A stretch of 42,511 nucleotides of DNA from a virus, in the IMG/VR virus record IMGVR_UViG_3300046703_000067, positions 1-42,511 of that record. One strand, 5' to 3'. The notes under the pieces are model-generated. The model was given only the letters and a program-made list of their open reading frames with translations. It ran no database searches and was not told the origin of the DNA. Below are positions 35,890 through 42,511 of the stretch, one piece after another (the stretch's first letter is position 1; every line of letters starts with the position of its first letter). The position numbers and the translations under genes were made by a program.

Positions 35890-36690
35890 TCAGCCGTTCG
35901 CCGTGTCGACGAATGCGGAGCACACGCCCGCGTCCGTCTGATCGATGCAGCCGGCATTGCTGGAGAGCCACTGGGTTGCGATTGACAGGCCGTCCTTGAG
36001 CATTACGACGCCCATGAGCGTCGACTCCGCCGTCACGGCTCCGGTGGTGGTGAGGCCGCCCATGAGTTCGGATTGACTGACACGCAGGCGGCTACCTGCG
36101 TCGTTGGCCGTGAAGTGGAGCAGGCCTTCGAGGTTGAGGTTCTTCGCGTAGACGCGAATCGCCTGCCCGGCGACGGTGCCGTCGATGGAGATGGAGTCGC
36201 CGCTCGTGGTCTGTTCGCAAGAGAGCCCGTCGATCTCGACGATGAGCTTCTTGGTCATGGCCGCGTTGGCGATCTCAAGGCCGATCTGGGCCTTGGCGTT
36301 GAGGTTGATTGGCCCCTTGATGAAAGCTTCGAAGCTCTCGGCGGTGTACGTCGGGGCGATGGTCAGCACGGCTGCTGAGGGGTCTCCAATCGTCAGCCAG
36401 GCAGCGGCCTCACTGATGTTGACCTCGCCGCCCAGTGCCGCGAGTGTCAGGCCGTTGATGTTCGGCCAGGTGAGGGCGACCTCGCTGTAGTCGCCAGCCA
36501 GCGCGATGATCTTGTTCCGTGCGACGGTCGCGGAGGCGAGCCCCTTGGTAATGGTCAGGTAGGGATCGCCGAATGTCCCGTTGCCGTTGGTGTCGTCGCC
36601 GTCCTTGGAAACGATGACCAGGTTCGCTGAGACCGGGTAGGTGATCTCCGTCTCCTGGACACCGCCTCGGTGGATTCCGTCATCCGCCAT
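35890..36690 (-). CDS. Beta-helix protein next to the capsid gene (candidate head decoration)
   Basis: The 266-residue protein has an early SKDGDDTNGNGTFGDPYLTI segment followed by repeated short strands (KIIALAGDYSEVALTWPNIN, GLTLAALGGEVNISEAAAWL, and later LIVEIDGLSCEQTTSGDS), typical of right-handed parallel beta-helices of the pectate-lyase kind. It sits directly after the major capsid gene, where head decoration or fibre genes are found. No catalytic residues were recognised, so binding or structure is more likely than cleavage. A distant AGGAG lies before the ATG. Confidence 0.7.
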   Translation of the reverse strand: MADDGIHRGGVQETEITYPVSANLVIVSKDGDDTNGNGTFGDPYLTITKGLASATVARNKIIALAGDYSEVALTWPNINGLTLAALGGEVNISEAAAWLTIGDPSAAVLTIAPTYTAESFEAFIKGPINLNAKAQIGLEIANAAMTKKLIVEIDGLSCEQTTSGDSISIDGTVAGQAIRVYAKNLNLEGLLHFTANDAGSRLRVSQSELMGGLTTTGAVTAESTLMGVVMLKDGLSIATQWLSSNAGCIDQTDAGVCSAFVDTANG

Positions 36691-36710
36691 GGCTTTGTGT
36701 GCTCCTGTTC

Positions 36711-36738
36711 TGTCGGGCCGCCCGAAGACGGCCCGACA
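36711..36738 (-). terminator. Stem-loop after the major capsid gene
   Basis: TGTCGGGCCG (36711-36720) pairs perfectly with 36729-36738 around an eight-base loop that reads TCTTCGGG on the minus strand. It lies in the gap between the capsid and beta-helix genes, before the latter's ribosome site. It lacks a T tract. A partial terminator or RNA-stabilising element that lets capsid mRNA outnumber downstream message is plausible and known in other phages. Confidence 0.6.
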
Positions 36739-36754
36739 CTCATTCGGCTAGGGG

Positions 36755-38017
36755 TTAGGCGGCGATCTTCACGTTGCGGAGCACTCCGCACGACTTGCTC
36801 GCCTTGAGCGCGACCGCGACGGGGCCCATCTCGACCTCGCCCTTCTTCACGGCGCCGGCCGTGGTGAAGTCGGGCAGCCAGGTCTGGATGAGCTGGCCGG
36901 GAACCGCGACGCCGTGGAAGGCATCGAGCCCGAAGCGCACGGCGTAGATGTCCGTGAGCCCGCCGGTGCCCGTGCCGCCCTTGGTCGTCTGCACGACGGT
37001 GACCGCGTGCGCGGTCCCGACGAGATCGACGTCCGTCGCGACGAGCATCGGGACGTTGACCCCGGCGTAGTCCTGGGCGAACGTCACGACGTAACTCACG
37101 CCGGGCGTGCCGGTGATCGTCACATCGCCCGAACGCACATTCGACAGGTTGTTGAGCGCCGTGACCATGTTTGCCGTGGAGACGTCGTGCTCCATGGCGG
37201 CGGTGATCTGACCATTGAAGGTCAGCGTGAACGTGCCGCTGTCGGCCGAGACGGTGATCGTCTGGACTTCGCTCGTGGTCCCGTAGGTCGGGATGATGAG
37301 GTCGGAGGAGCCGGCCTTCTCGCCCACGTCGATGAGCGGAATGTCGCGGTAGGTCTCCTGCGGCCGACCGAAGGCATCCTGAGCCGAGCGGAGCTGGCCG
37401 CTGAACGCAGCCGCGAGGCTGAACCAGGACTTGGCCATGCCGTTCATGAGCAGCGCGTCCGGCGTGCCGTCCATGAGGTACAGCCAGGCGTTGATGCGCT
37501 GGATCACCGCGAGAGCGGTGGCCTGCGTGGTGATGCCGGTGAAGTCGAGCACCGGACCCGCGATCTCGGTCGAGGAGTCGGTGAGCGCCACGTTCAGGCC
37601 GTCGAAGCCGTTGGTGGTGACGCCGACGTCGCCGTTGATGACCTGATCGGCGAAGTACGCCTTCGTCGCCTTGACCAGCTGGGCGAGCTGGAAGCTCACC
37701 TCGGACACGGCGCCGATGCCGGTCAGGACGCGGTCGATCTCGAACTGGCCGCCGAGCGGCCGGAGGTTGACCGTGTACTGCGCCTTCTCGACCTGAGTCG
37801 GGGTGTATTCGCTGTTGATGGTGCGGAAGGCCGCGGCGCGCTGCGTGGTCTGGCGGGTGTACCCGTAGACCAGAGTCGAGCCGCCGCCGGCCGGGTTGAC
37901 CGACTGCTCGAACGGCAGACGGTCCATGAGGAAGCTCGACTTGCGGAACTCGTCGATGATGTTCCGGTCGATGTCGCTGGCGGCGTTCAGAGACGCCTGG
38001 GCGAGAGTGACAGCCAT
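36755..38017 (-). CDS. Major capsid protein, HK97-like, with inserted surface domain
   Basis: The 420-residue protein starts after AAAGGA at a workable distance. Residues 1-248 and 350-420 look like an HK97-fold capsid (LAQASLNAASDIDRNIIDEF, then FEIDRVLTGIG, VINGDVG, and a late AVRFGLDAFHGVAVPGQLIQ). Residues about 249-347 are a separate beta-sandwich (SEVQTITVSADSGTFTLTFN to VTVVQTTKGGTG), a domain common in bacterial surface proteins and here inserted into the capsid. It would project from the shell and could bind cells or glycans. The scaffold gene just upstream supports the call. Confidence 0.9.
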   Translation of the reverse strand: MAVTLAQASLNAASDIDRNIIDEFRKSSFLMDRLPFEQSVNPAGGGSTLVYGYTRQTTQRAAAFRTINSEYTPTQVEKAQYTVNLRPLGGQFEIDRVLTGIGAVSEVSFQLAQLVKATKAYFADQVINGDVGVTTNGFDGLNVALTDSSTEIAGPVLDFTGITTQATALAVIQRINAWLYLMDGTPDALLMNGMAKSWFSLAAAFSGQLRSAQDAFGRPQETYRDIPLIDVGEKAGSSDLIIPTYGTTSEVQTITVSADSGTFTLTFNGQITAAMEHDVSTANMVTALNNLSNVRSGDVTITGTPGVSYVVTFAQDYAGVNVPMLVATDVDLVGTAHAVTVVQTTKGGTGTGGLTDIYAVRFGLDAFHGVAVPGQLIQTWLPDFTTAGAVKKGEVEMGPVAVALKASKSCGVLRNVKIAA

Positions 38018-38038
38018 TTCGGTTGTTCCTTTCTATCG

Positions 38039-38054
38039 CCCAGGATGCTGGGCT
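38039..38054 (-). promoter_or_regulatory. Small hairpin before the capsid ribosome site
   Basis: GCCCAG (38039-38044) and CTGGGC (38049-38054) form a 6-bp stem with a four-base loop at the end of the scaffold gene, just before the AAAGGA ribosome site of the capsid gene. It may protect the capsid message or block ribosomes coming from the scaffold gene. Confidence 0.45.
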
Positions 38055-38778
38055 AGTGCTTGGCGCTGTAGTGGCCGGCCACGGCCTCTTCGAGGGTCTT
38101 GGCCCCGGTCCCCTGTGCTGTCTGGACGCCTCGGGTGACCGTTCCCGGCCCGGTCGGGGCGAACATCTCGGGGATGTCTTTCTTGAGTTGCTCGACCGCC
38201 TCGGTGAGCTTTTCGACCTTGCCCGCGTCGTCCACCTTCAGGGCGGTGATGACGCTCGAGCGAAGCGCCAGATCGATCAGGGTTTCGTTACTCGCCCCGG
38301 CCACTCGAAGAGCGGCTTCGACGCGGACCTCGCGGATGATCGACTGGTTCTTGGCCCGTTCCGCAGCCGTCGCGGCGTTGGTGGCCTCTTTGATCGCCTT
38401 CTCTGAGTCGCTCAGACCGGCGGCCTTGAGGGTTTCGAGTTCGGTCTGTGCCGTCTTGAGCGCGTCCTGGGCTTCCTTGGCGGTCTTCCGCTCCGCGGCG
38501 ATGGCCTTCTTGCCGGCCTCTCCGAGTTCGGGATCGCCCGTCGCAGGCGTCACGGGAGTAGCAGGCGGGACGGCCGGCGGTGCGGGAGTCGCGGGCGGCG
38601 TGGTGGCTGCAATCGCTGCGCCGGCCTCGCCCTCGAAACAGACCCCGAGTTCGCGGGCTCCGATCGCACCTGGGAAGGGGAGCCGGTAGGCTGCCCAGAC
38701 AGGTCCGATCGGGTAGCTCTGGGTAGGCATCGCGCCTACCGCGACGGGCATCGCGCCCGCATAGGTGGTTTCGCTCAT
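38053..38778 (-). CDS. Capsid scaffolding protein
   Basis: The 241-residue protein has an Ala/Pro-rich middle (about 55-85) and a long coiled-coil core (AGKKAIAAERKTAKEAQDAL, KTAQTELETLKAAGLSDSEK). A helical end (KVEKLTEAVEQLKKDIPEMF) and a basic tip (HYSAKH) follow. This is the usual plan of scaffold proteins, which hold capsid subunits during shell assembly and leave before packaging. Position between portal and capsid genes is decisive. Confidence 0.85.
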   Translation of the reverse strand: MSETTYAGAMPVAVGAMPTQSYPIGPVWAAYRLPFPGAIGARELGVCFEGEAGAAIAATTPPATPAPPAVPPATPVTPATGDPELGEAGKKAIAAERKTAKEAQDALKTAQTELETLKAAGLSDSEKAIKEATNAATAAERAKNQSIIREVRVEAALRVAGASNETLIDLALRSSVITALKVDDAGKVEKLTEAVEQLKKDIPEMFAPTGPGTVTRGVQTAQGTGAKTLEEAVAGHYSAKH

Positions 38779-38808
38779 GTTATTCCCGGTTCCTTTCGGT
38801 TACAAGGG

Positions 38809-40368
38809 CTATTTAGGGGGAATATTCGGGGCTGGTGGGGCTGCTACTGGCGGTGTCGGAGGGACGTTGGCGGGTGGAGTCGTGTCGATTGGCGGGGGTG
38901 GAGGCGGTGCGGCAGCCTCGGCTTCGGCCAGTGCCTTGATGATCGCCTTGATACGGGCGATCTCGCGCTCTGAATAGCCGAAGCCTTCCCATAGAACCTC
39001 ATCCGGGATGCCAGTGGCCTTCTGCTTCACCAGTGCGTCGGTATGAACACCTTCGGCCAGGCTCTCAGTGTTGGCCCAGATGATCTCGGCGCCGTAGTCA
39101 GTGGCGCGGTCGTCGCCCTCGAAGGCGTACTTGAGGCGGAAGACCTCTTCGAGCCCCTCACCCTTGTAGAGTTGCGAGTCCTTGACCTTGGCCACGAGTC
39201 CGGTCTCTGAACTCTTCAAGCTCTCGCCGCTAGGTGGCTGGCCGCTCTGCGGCAGCAAGTAGTGGTATGGCGTCTGGCTGATCGCGCCGAGCTGTTGGAC
39301 CTCCGCTTGGATGCCCTCGATAATCGGGTGGAGATCGGTCGCCTCGAACTCACCGAGTTCGAGCGGGGCATCCTTGGCATTCGGATCATCGGGATCGGGG
39401 GGGCCAAAGATCCACAGCCGATCCACGCCGGCCTTCAGGCCCTCAATTGGCTGGCCTGTCTTCTCGTCGATCTTCTCTTCGTAGTTTTTGATCCATCGCT
39501 GGCGGAATGCCGCGAGGTCCGAGGCGTTGACCAGGTCGGCGCGAAGCTTGTTGATGACGTCCTGGTTGCTCATCACTGACGCCATCTCGGACCGGCCATC
39601 GTCGGGTAGCACCGCGCCGTTCGCGACGCGCACCGTGTCATACAGGCCGCTCGGGTTCGTGCCGTTCAATCGCGGGCGGTTGACCAGCGGCACGATGGGG
39701 ATGACGCCGAGCGGGTTCTTGACCGGCCACGCTTCACCCTTGACGGTCTCGGGGTTCCACTGCGCGACGCTGCCCCAATTCATGAGCGTGAAGTCGGCGC
39801 CGGACTGGGCACTGACGTACTTGTAGATGCCATCGGGCAGGTAGAGCTCCGCGTGGTACTTACCGTCTTCGCCGAGCCAGCGCTTCATGGCAGCACGGCG
39901 CTTCCAACTCTGGCCGGGGGCTGTCTCGACCACGACTTGCAGCGGCGACTCAATCGAGGTTTCGGGCTCGCCCTTTTCGTTGGGCCAGACCAGGACGTAC
40001 GCGATGCCCTTGACCAGCGACTCGGTAAACGCGGTCTGCGACTCGGCATCCAGACGGTTGCGCTGCCACCAATTCCAGGCATCGACCGCGCCCTTGGTGT
40101 GGTCGCCGATCCTGATGCCCTGCACCTGAAGCCGCTGACGGTGTGTGTCCACGACCAGGCTCATGAAGTTGGCGGAAAAGATACGGAAGCGGTCGCCGAA
40201 CGCGGCCTTGAATGTGTCGGAGACGAAGGCCAGAGGCTGCCGGCCGCAGTAATACGATTCGAGTTGCTCCATTCGTACTTGCCGGTCGTCGAGCCGCTTC
40301 CCGAGACGCGCGAGCCACCATTCGCGGCTGTTCACGATCAGTGTCCGTGTAACCCCTGGGTCGTACAT
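38809..40368 (-). CDS. Portal protein (SPP1 gp6/DUF1073-like)
   Basis: The 519-residue protein has the portal layout: an N-terminal wing (LDDRQVRMEQLESYYCGRQP, FRIFSANFMSLVVDTHRQRL), a mixed middle (GIAYVLVWPNEKGEPETSIE, GVIPIVPLVNRPRLNGTNPS, GRSEMASVMSNQDVINKLRA) and a late helical stem (LGAISQTPYHYLLPQSGQPP, SGESLKSSETGLVAKVKDSQ). The end is a disordered Pro-rich tail. It forms the ring through which DNA enters and leaves the head. It starts two bases after the terminase stop. Confidence 0.93.
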   Translation of the reverse strand: MYDPGVTRTLIVNSREWWLARLGKRLDDRQVRMEQLESYYCGRQPLAFVSDTFKAAFGDRFRIFSANFMSLVVDTHRQRLQVQGIRIGDHTKGAVDAWNWWQRNRLDAESQTAFTESLVKGIAYVLVWPNEKGEPETSIESPLQVVVETAPGQSWKRRAAMKRWLGEDGKYHAELYLPDGIYKYVSAQSGADFTLMNWGSVAQWNPETVKGEAWPVKNPLGVIPIVPLVNRPRLNGTNPSGLYDTVRVANGAVLPDDGRSEMASVMSNQDVINKLRADLVNASDLAAFRQRWIKNYEEKIDEKTGQPIEGLKAGVDRLWIFGPPDPDDPNAKDAPLELGEFEATDLHPIIEGIQAEVQQLGAISQTPYHYLLPQSGQPPSGESLKSSETGLVAKVKDSQLYKGEGLEEVFRLKYAFEGDDRATDYGAEIIWANTESLAEGVHTDALVKQKATGIPDEVLWEGFGYSEREIARIKAIIKALAEAEAAAPPPPPPIDTTPPANVPPTPPVAAPPAPNIPPK

Positions 40369-40370
40369 GG

Positions 40371-41897
40371 TCAGTACCCCACTACGTGGCGTGGCTTGCG
40401 GATGAATGGTTTGGGCGCGTCCTGCATCGCCATCGCCACGGCGCGGACCAGGGCCACAGCCAGCACATTCGGGCGCGCCGAGTGCTTGGATCGCAGGACC
40501 TTCATGCCGCGATCCGTGAGCGTCGCCGTCGTGTTGGCGACGTGTTCAGCGAAGACCGGATCGTCGGTGTGGACGAGACGCCCGGTGGTGATGAGTTCGT
40601 AGGTCATCATCGACGGCGGAGCCATGACACCCGCAGTCATCCCCACTTCGACCATGTTCAGGCCCTCCCCGCTGAGCGCGTCCGCGAAATCCGGGAGGCT
40701 CGCAGGATCGAAGCCGTAGGCCGGGCCCGGAATGGCGCGCTTGGTCTTTTCGTCGGCCGTCTGTGGCAGCGGGTAAGTCAGTCGGAGCTCGCGGCACGCG
40801 ACGCGCACGGCCTCCGTGCTGGCCATGCCGGTGGACTCGGGAGCGAACAACTGCGCCCGCGTCACGACGCGATCCCCCTGCTTCTGGGCGACCACGACGC
40901 CGATCTGTTCGCCGTCAGGGTCGCGGTCGATGCCCACGCCGATGGGGTATGCGGTGTCGAGCGCGAGATCGCCGACCGTCGCAGCCCAAGTACCCGACTT
41001 GAGCCAGGTGTCCTCGTCGGCGTTGAACTGGTTGAGGTGGTAGCGGCGCCATACGCCCAGCGCGCCGCGGGCGCCGAGTTTGACGTATTGCTTGCCGAGG
41101 TACTTGAGGTCCTGAAGGTACGAGATCGGGTTGACCAGCCGCCAAATCGCGGGGTCTGCAATATCGGCGTCCTTCGGAGCGCCGTACCAGTAGATGAGCG
41201 TGCCGTTGACCTTGTCTCGGTAAATGAGCAGCGTCCCGTCGTGACGGACCTCCAGGGTGCCCACGCCGCTGAACATCGATTCGTAGAGATCGGCCAGGAT
41301 GCCCTCGCCGGCAGCTCCAGCGGCAGAGAACCAGAACGTGAGGCCCTGTTCGCGGGCGCCGCCGCCGGTTGTGAGGGCGGTGTAGAGCGCGCCTTCGTCG
41401 GTGTGGGCGTGCATCTCGTCAACGAGGCCGAGGGACGGGTTGAGGCCGTGCTGTAGAGCGGCAGCGGAAGACAGCGACCGCATGACGCCGCTGTTGAGCG
41501 GGCAGTCAATGCGGTACTTGGTCGGTCTGAACCGCTCCCGTAGGCTGGGAGATCGGAGGGCCATGCTGACGGACTGGCCCATGACGATCCCCGCCTGCCC
41601 CTTGGCGGCTGCGGCGACGTAGACCTCGGGCTCGTTCTCTCCCTCTCCGAACGGGTCGAGGAAGTACAGACCAAGATGGCTGGCCATTGCGGATTTGCCG
41701 TTCTTCCGCGGCAGACCGAGCCCAACCTCGCTGTAGACGCGGAGTCCGGTGTCCGGGTCGCACTCCAGGGCTTCATTCCAGAAGTCCCGCTGCCAGGTTT
41801 CGTAGATGAGCGGCTGGCCGGCCCACCTCCCCTTCGTGTGCCGAACGTACTTCTCGCCGTAGAGGCAGAAGCGCTTGCCACCGAGGTAGGGGTCCAT
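40371..41897 (-). CDS. Terminase large subunit
   Basis: The 508-residue protein has the ATPase Walker A loop GLPRKNGKSA at 61-70 and the Walker B/catalytic Glu in LGLVDEMHA at 156-164. The nuclease part begins at about 315: VGIDRDPDG gives D324 and YGFDPASLPDFADAL gives D397, with NVLAVALVRA near the end. It powers DNA packaging and cuts concatemers. The ATG follows the small-subunit stop directly (TAG-ATG). Confidence 0.95.
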   Translation of the reverse strand: MDPYLGGKRFCLYGEKYVRHTKGRWAGQPLIYETWQRDFWNEALECDPDTGLRVYSEVGLGLPRKNGKSAMASHLGLYFLDPFGEGENEPEVYVAAAAKGQAGIVMGQSVSMALRSPSLRERFRPTKYRIDCPLNSGVMRSLSSAAALQHGLNPSLGLVDEMHAHTDEGALYTALTTGGGAREQGLTFWFSAAGAAGEGILADLYESMFSGVGTLEVRHDGTLLIYRDKVNGTLIYWYGAPKDADIADPAIWRLVNPISYLQDLKYLGKQYVKLGARGALGVWRRYHLNQFNADEDTWLKSGTWAATVGDLALDTAYPIGVGIDRDPDGEQIGVVVAQKQGDRVVTRAQLFAPESTGMASTEAVRVACRELRLTYPLPQTADEKTKRAIPGPAYGFDPASLPDFADALSGEGLNMVEVGMTAGVMAPPSMMTYELITTGRLVHTDDPVFAEHVANTTATLTDRGMKVLRSKHSARPNVLAVALVRAVAMAMQDAPKPFIRKPRHVVGY

Positions 41898-42440
41898 CTA
41901 GTCGCCATTGCCGACCGCCCGGAGACGCGGGGGAAGGCCAAGGTCGTTGTCAACCTGGTTGGGCGCGTGCTCCGGCTCGACCGACAGCCCCGACTGCGCC
42001 GAGGGCGACAGGCCGAACTCGCGGGCGTAGAGCCGGACTTGTTCGCGGGACTCGCGGACGATCTGCCAGAGCGGGTTCTTGACCAGCGGCCCCTGCTTGC
42101 CTTCGTCCTTGGACTGATCCTCAGAGGCCCGCGCCGACTCACGGGCGAAGCCTCGAACAAGCGGCCCGGTTTGGGCGTAGAGCCGGGCAGCCTCGTTGGA
42201 ATCAGCGATCGCTTCGCAGAGACAGCGCAGTGTGTCCGTGTGCGAGGCGCGAATGACGCCCTTGGCGCTTGTAGCAACGATCCGCTTCCAAATGACTTTC
42301 GCTGCTGGGCTCATGTCGGCGGGCATCGCGGGGAGCTTCGCGGAGGGCAGCGGCTCGCGGTAGTTCACGCGGCTGGGGCGGGTTTCGCCGCGCAGCAGCT
42401 TGACCTTGGTGGGAGCGGGAGCGAAGCCTTTGCCGCCCAT
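41898..42440 (-). CDS. Terminase small subunit (P27-like)
   Basis: The 180-residue protein has the small-subunit pattern. A basic start is followed by LPAMPADMSPAAKVIWKRIV with ATSAKGVIRASHTDTLRCLC, then a helical EAIADSNEAARLYAQTGPLV, and later KNPLWQIVRESREQVRLYAR and EFGLSPSAQSGL, which marks the P27 group. It recognises phage DNA for packaging. An AGGTG site lies before the ATG. Upstream is the presumed junction to the left end. Confidence 0.88.
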   Translation of the reverse strand: MGGKGFAPAPTKVKLLRGETRPSRVNYREPLPSAKLPAMPADMSPAAKVIWKRIVATSAKGVIRASHTDTLRCLCEAIADSNEAARLYAQTGPLVRGFARESARASEDQSKDEGKQGPLVKNPLWQIVRESREQVRLYAREFGLSPSAQSGLSVEPEHAPNQVDNDLGLPPRLRAVGNGD

Positions 42441-42511
42441 TTCTATGCACCTGCCGTTATGGAGTGAATAGGAAAACGGCCAGAGTCGTCCGCGTGCGCG
42501 AAAAGGGTGAG
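42441..42511. other. Non-coding genome-junction region, right part
   Basis: These 71 bases hold the terminase ribosome site and no gene. No direct terminal repeat with the left end was seen by eye. If the genome is circular they continue into 1-172. Confidence 0.5.

Noticed and set aside
36914-38056. Plus-strand frame of 380 codons opposite the capsid gene
   Set aside because: Antisense shadow; Arg/Asp/Gly-rich composition and no family features, while the minus strand encodes a clear capsid protein.
40386-41456. Plus-strand frame of 356 codons opposite the terminase gene
   Set aside because: Antisense shadow of the terminase large-subunit gene.
1-42511. Integrase, attachment site and lysogeny repressor cassette
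   Set aside because: No tyrosine or serine recombinase and no partition genes were recognised. The HTH proteins found do not show a classic CI/Cro pair, so a temperate lifestyle cannot be claimed.
1-42511. CRISPR array
   Set aside because: No regularly spaced direct repeats were seen. The G-rich repeat at 34740-34972 is irregular and lacks spacers.

Overview
This window looks like an essentially complete genome of a tailed, siphovirus-like bacteriophage with high G+C content. The evidence is an ordered head and tail set (terminase small and large subunits, portal, scaffold, HK97-like major capsid protein, head-tail connectors, major tail protein, tape measure, tail tip, tail fibre-like protein), a lysis region, a recombination module and many tiny overlapping genes. 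No integrase, DNA polymerase, ribosomal RNA or ordinary bacterial metabolic gene was seen. Almost every gene lies on the minus strand. An HNH endonuclease gene at the left end (173-598) reads toward the terminase small-subunit gene at the right end (start 42440). HNH-TerS-TerL-portal is a classic phage order, so the sequence is probably a circularly permuted genome cut between these genes. The host cannot be read directly. Shine-Dalgarno sites, a bacterial lipobox, long Pro/Thr linkers and 'DTR' and 'VQT' type beta-sandwich domains fit a Gram-positive-like or Chloroflexota/Actinomycetota host, but that is inference.

Layout, following transcription from right to left. (1) 42440-22782, minus: the late structural operon. 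Three plus-strand islands interrupt it: an HNH endonuclease (30513-31028), a two-gene unit with a MerR/AlpA-like HTH protein (31848-32303), and a two-gene unit of unknown function (33570-34739). The last has its own promoter, a structured leader RNA and a G-rich repeat tail. (2) 21818-22766, plus: a zinc-ribbon membrane protein and a lipoprotein. (3) 21700 down to about 5000, minus: a long early/middle operon of about 38 genes. Most junctions are ATGA or GTGA stop/start overlaps. It starts at a sigma70-like promoter at 21707-21736 that appears to give a leaderless mRNA. It encodes three DNA methyltransferases, a Cas4/AddB-like exonuclease with a probable ssDNA-annealing partner, a Gp37/Gp68 (DUF5131) protein, a candidate replication protein, several HNH endonucleases and many small zinc-ribbon or membrane proteins. 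(4) 4300-5033: a stretch with no convincing gene. It holds a degenerate tRNA-like element and a perfect 20-bp inverted repeat. (5) 4204-757, minus: the lysis region, with a membrane coiled-coil protein, a secreted lytic transglycosylase, a papain-like peptidase/adhesin fusion and a holin. The HNH endonuclease gene closes the circle.

How the parts work together. The early operon would modify phage DNA at adenine or cytosine, recombine it, and spread homing endonucleases. The late operon builds and fills the head and the non-contractile tail. The tape measure of 832 residues suggests a tail of roughly 120 nm, using the usual length rule. The lysis region would release progeny. The plus-strand islands are transcribed against the late operon and are the best candidates for accessory (moron) functions.

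The most unusual signals are the leader RNA at 33420-33569, whose elements can pair in mutually exclusive ways, and the RAMP/Cas7-like sequence pattern of the protein behind it. Next come the G-rich repeat after that gene pair, the expanded anticodon arm of the tRNA-like element, and a gene split by an apparent frameshift at 5587-6079.
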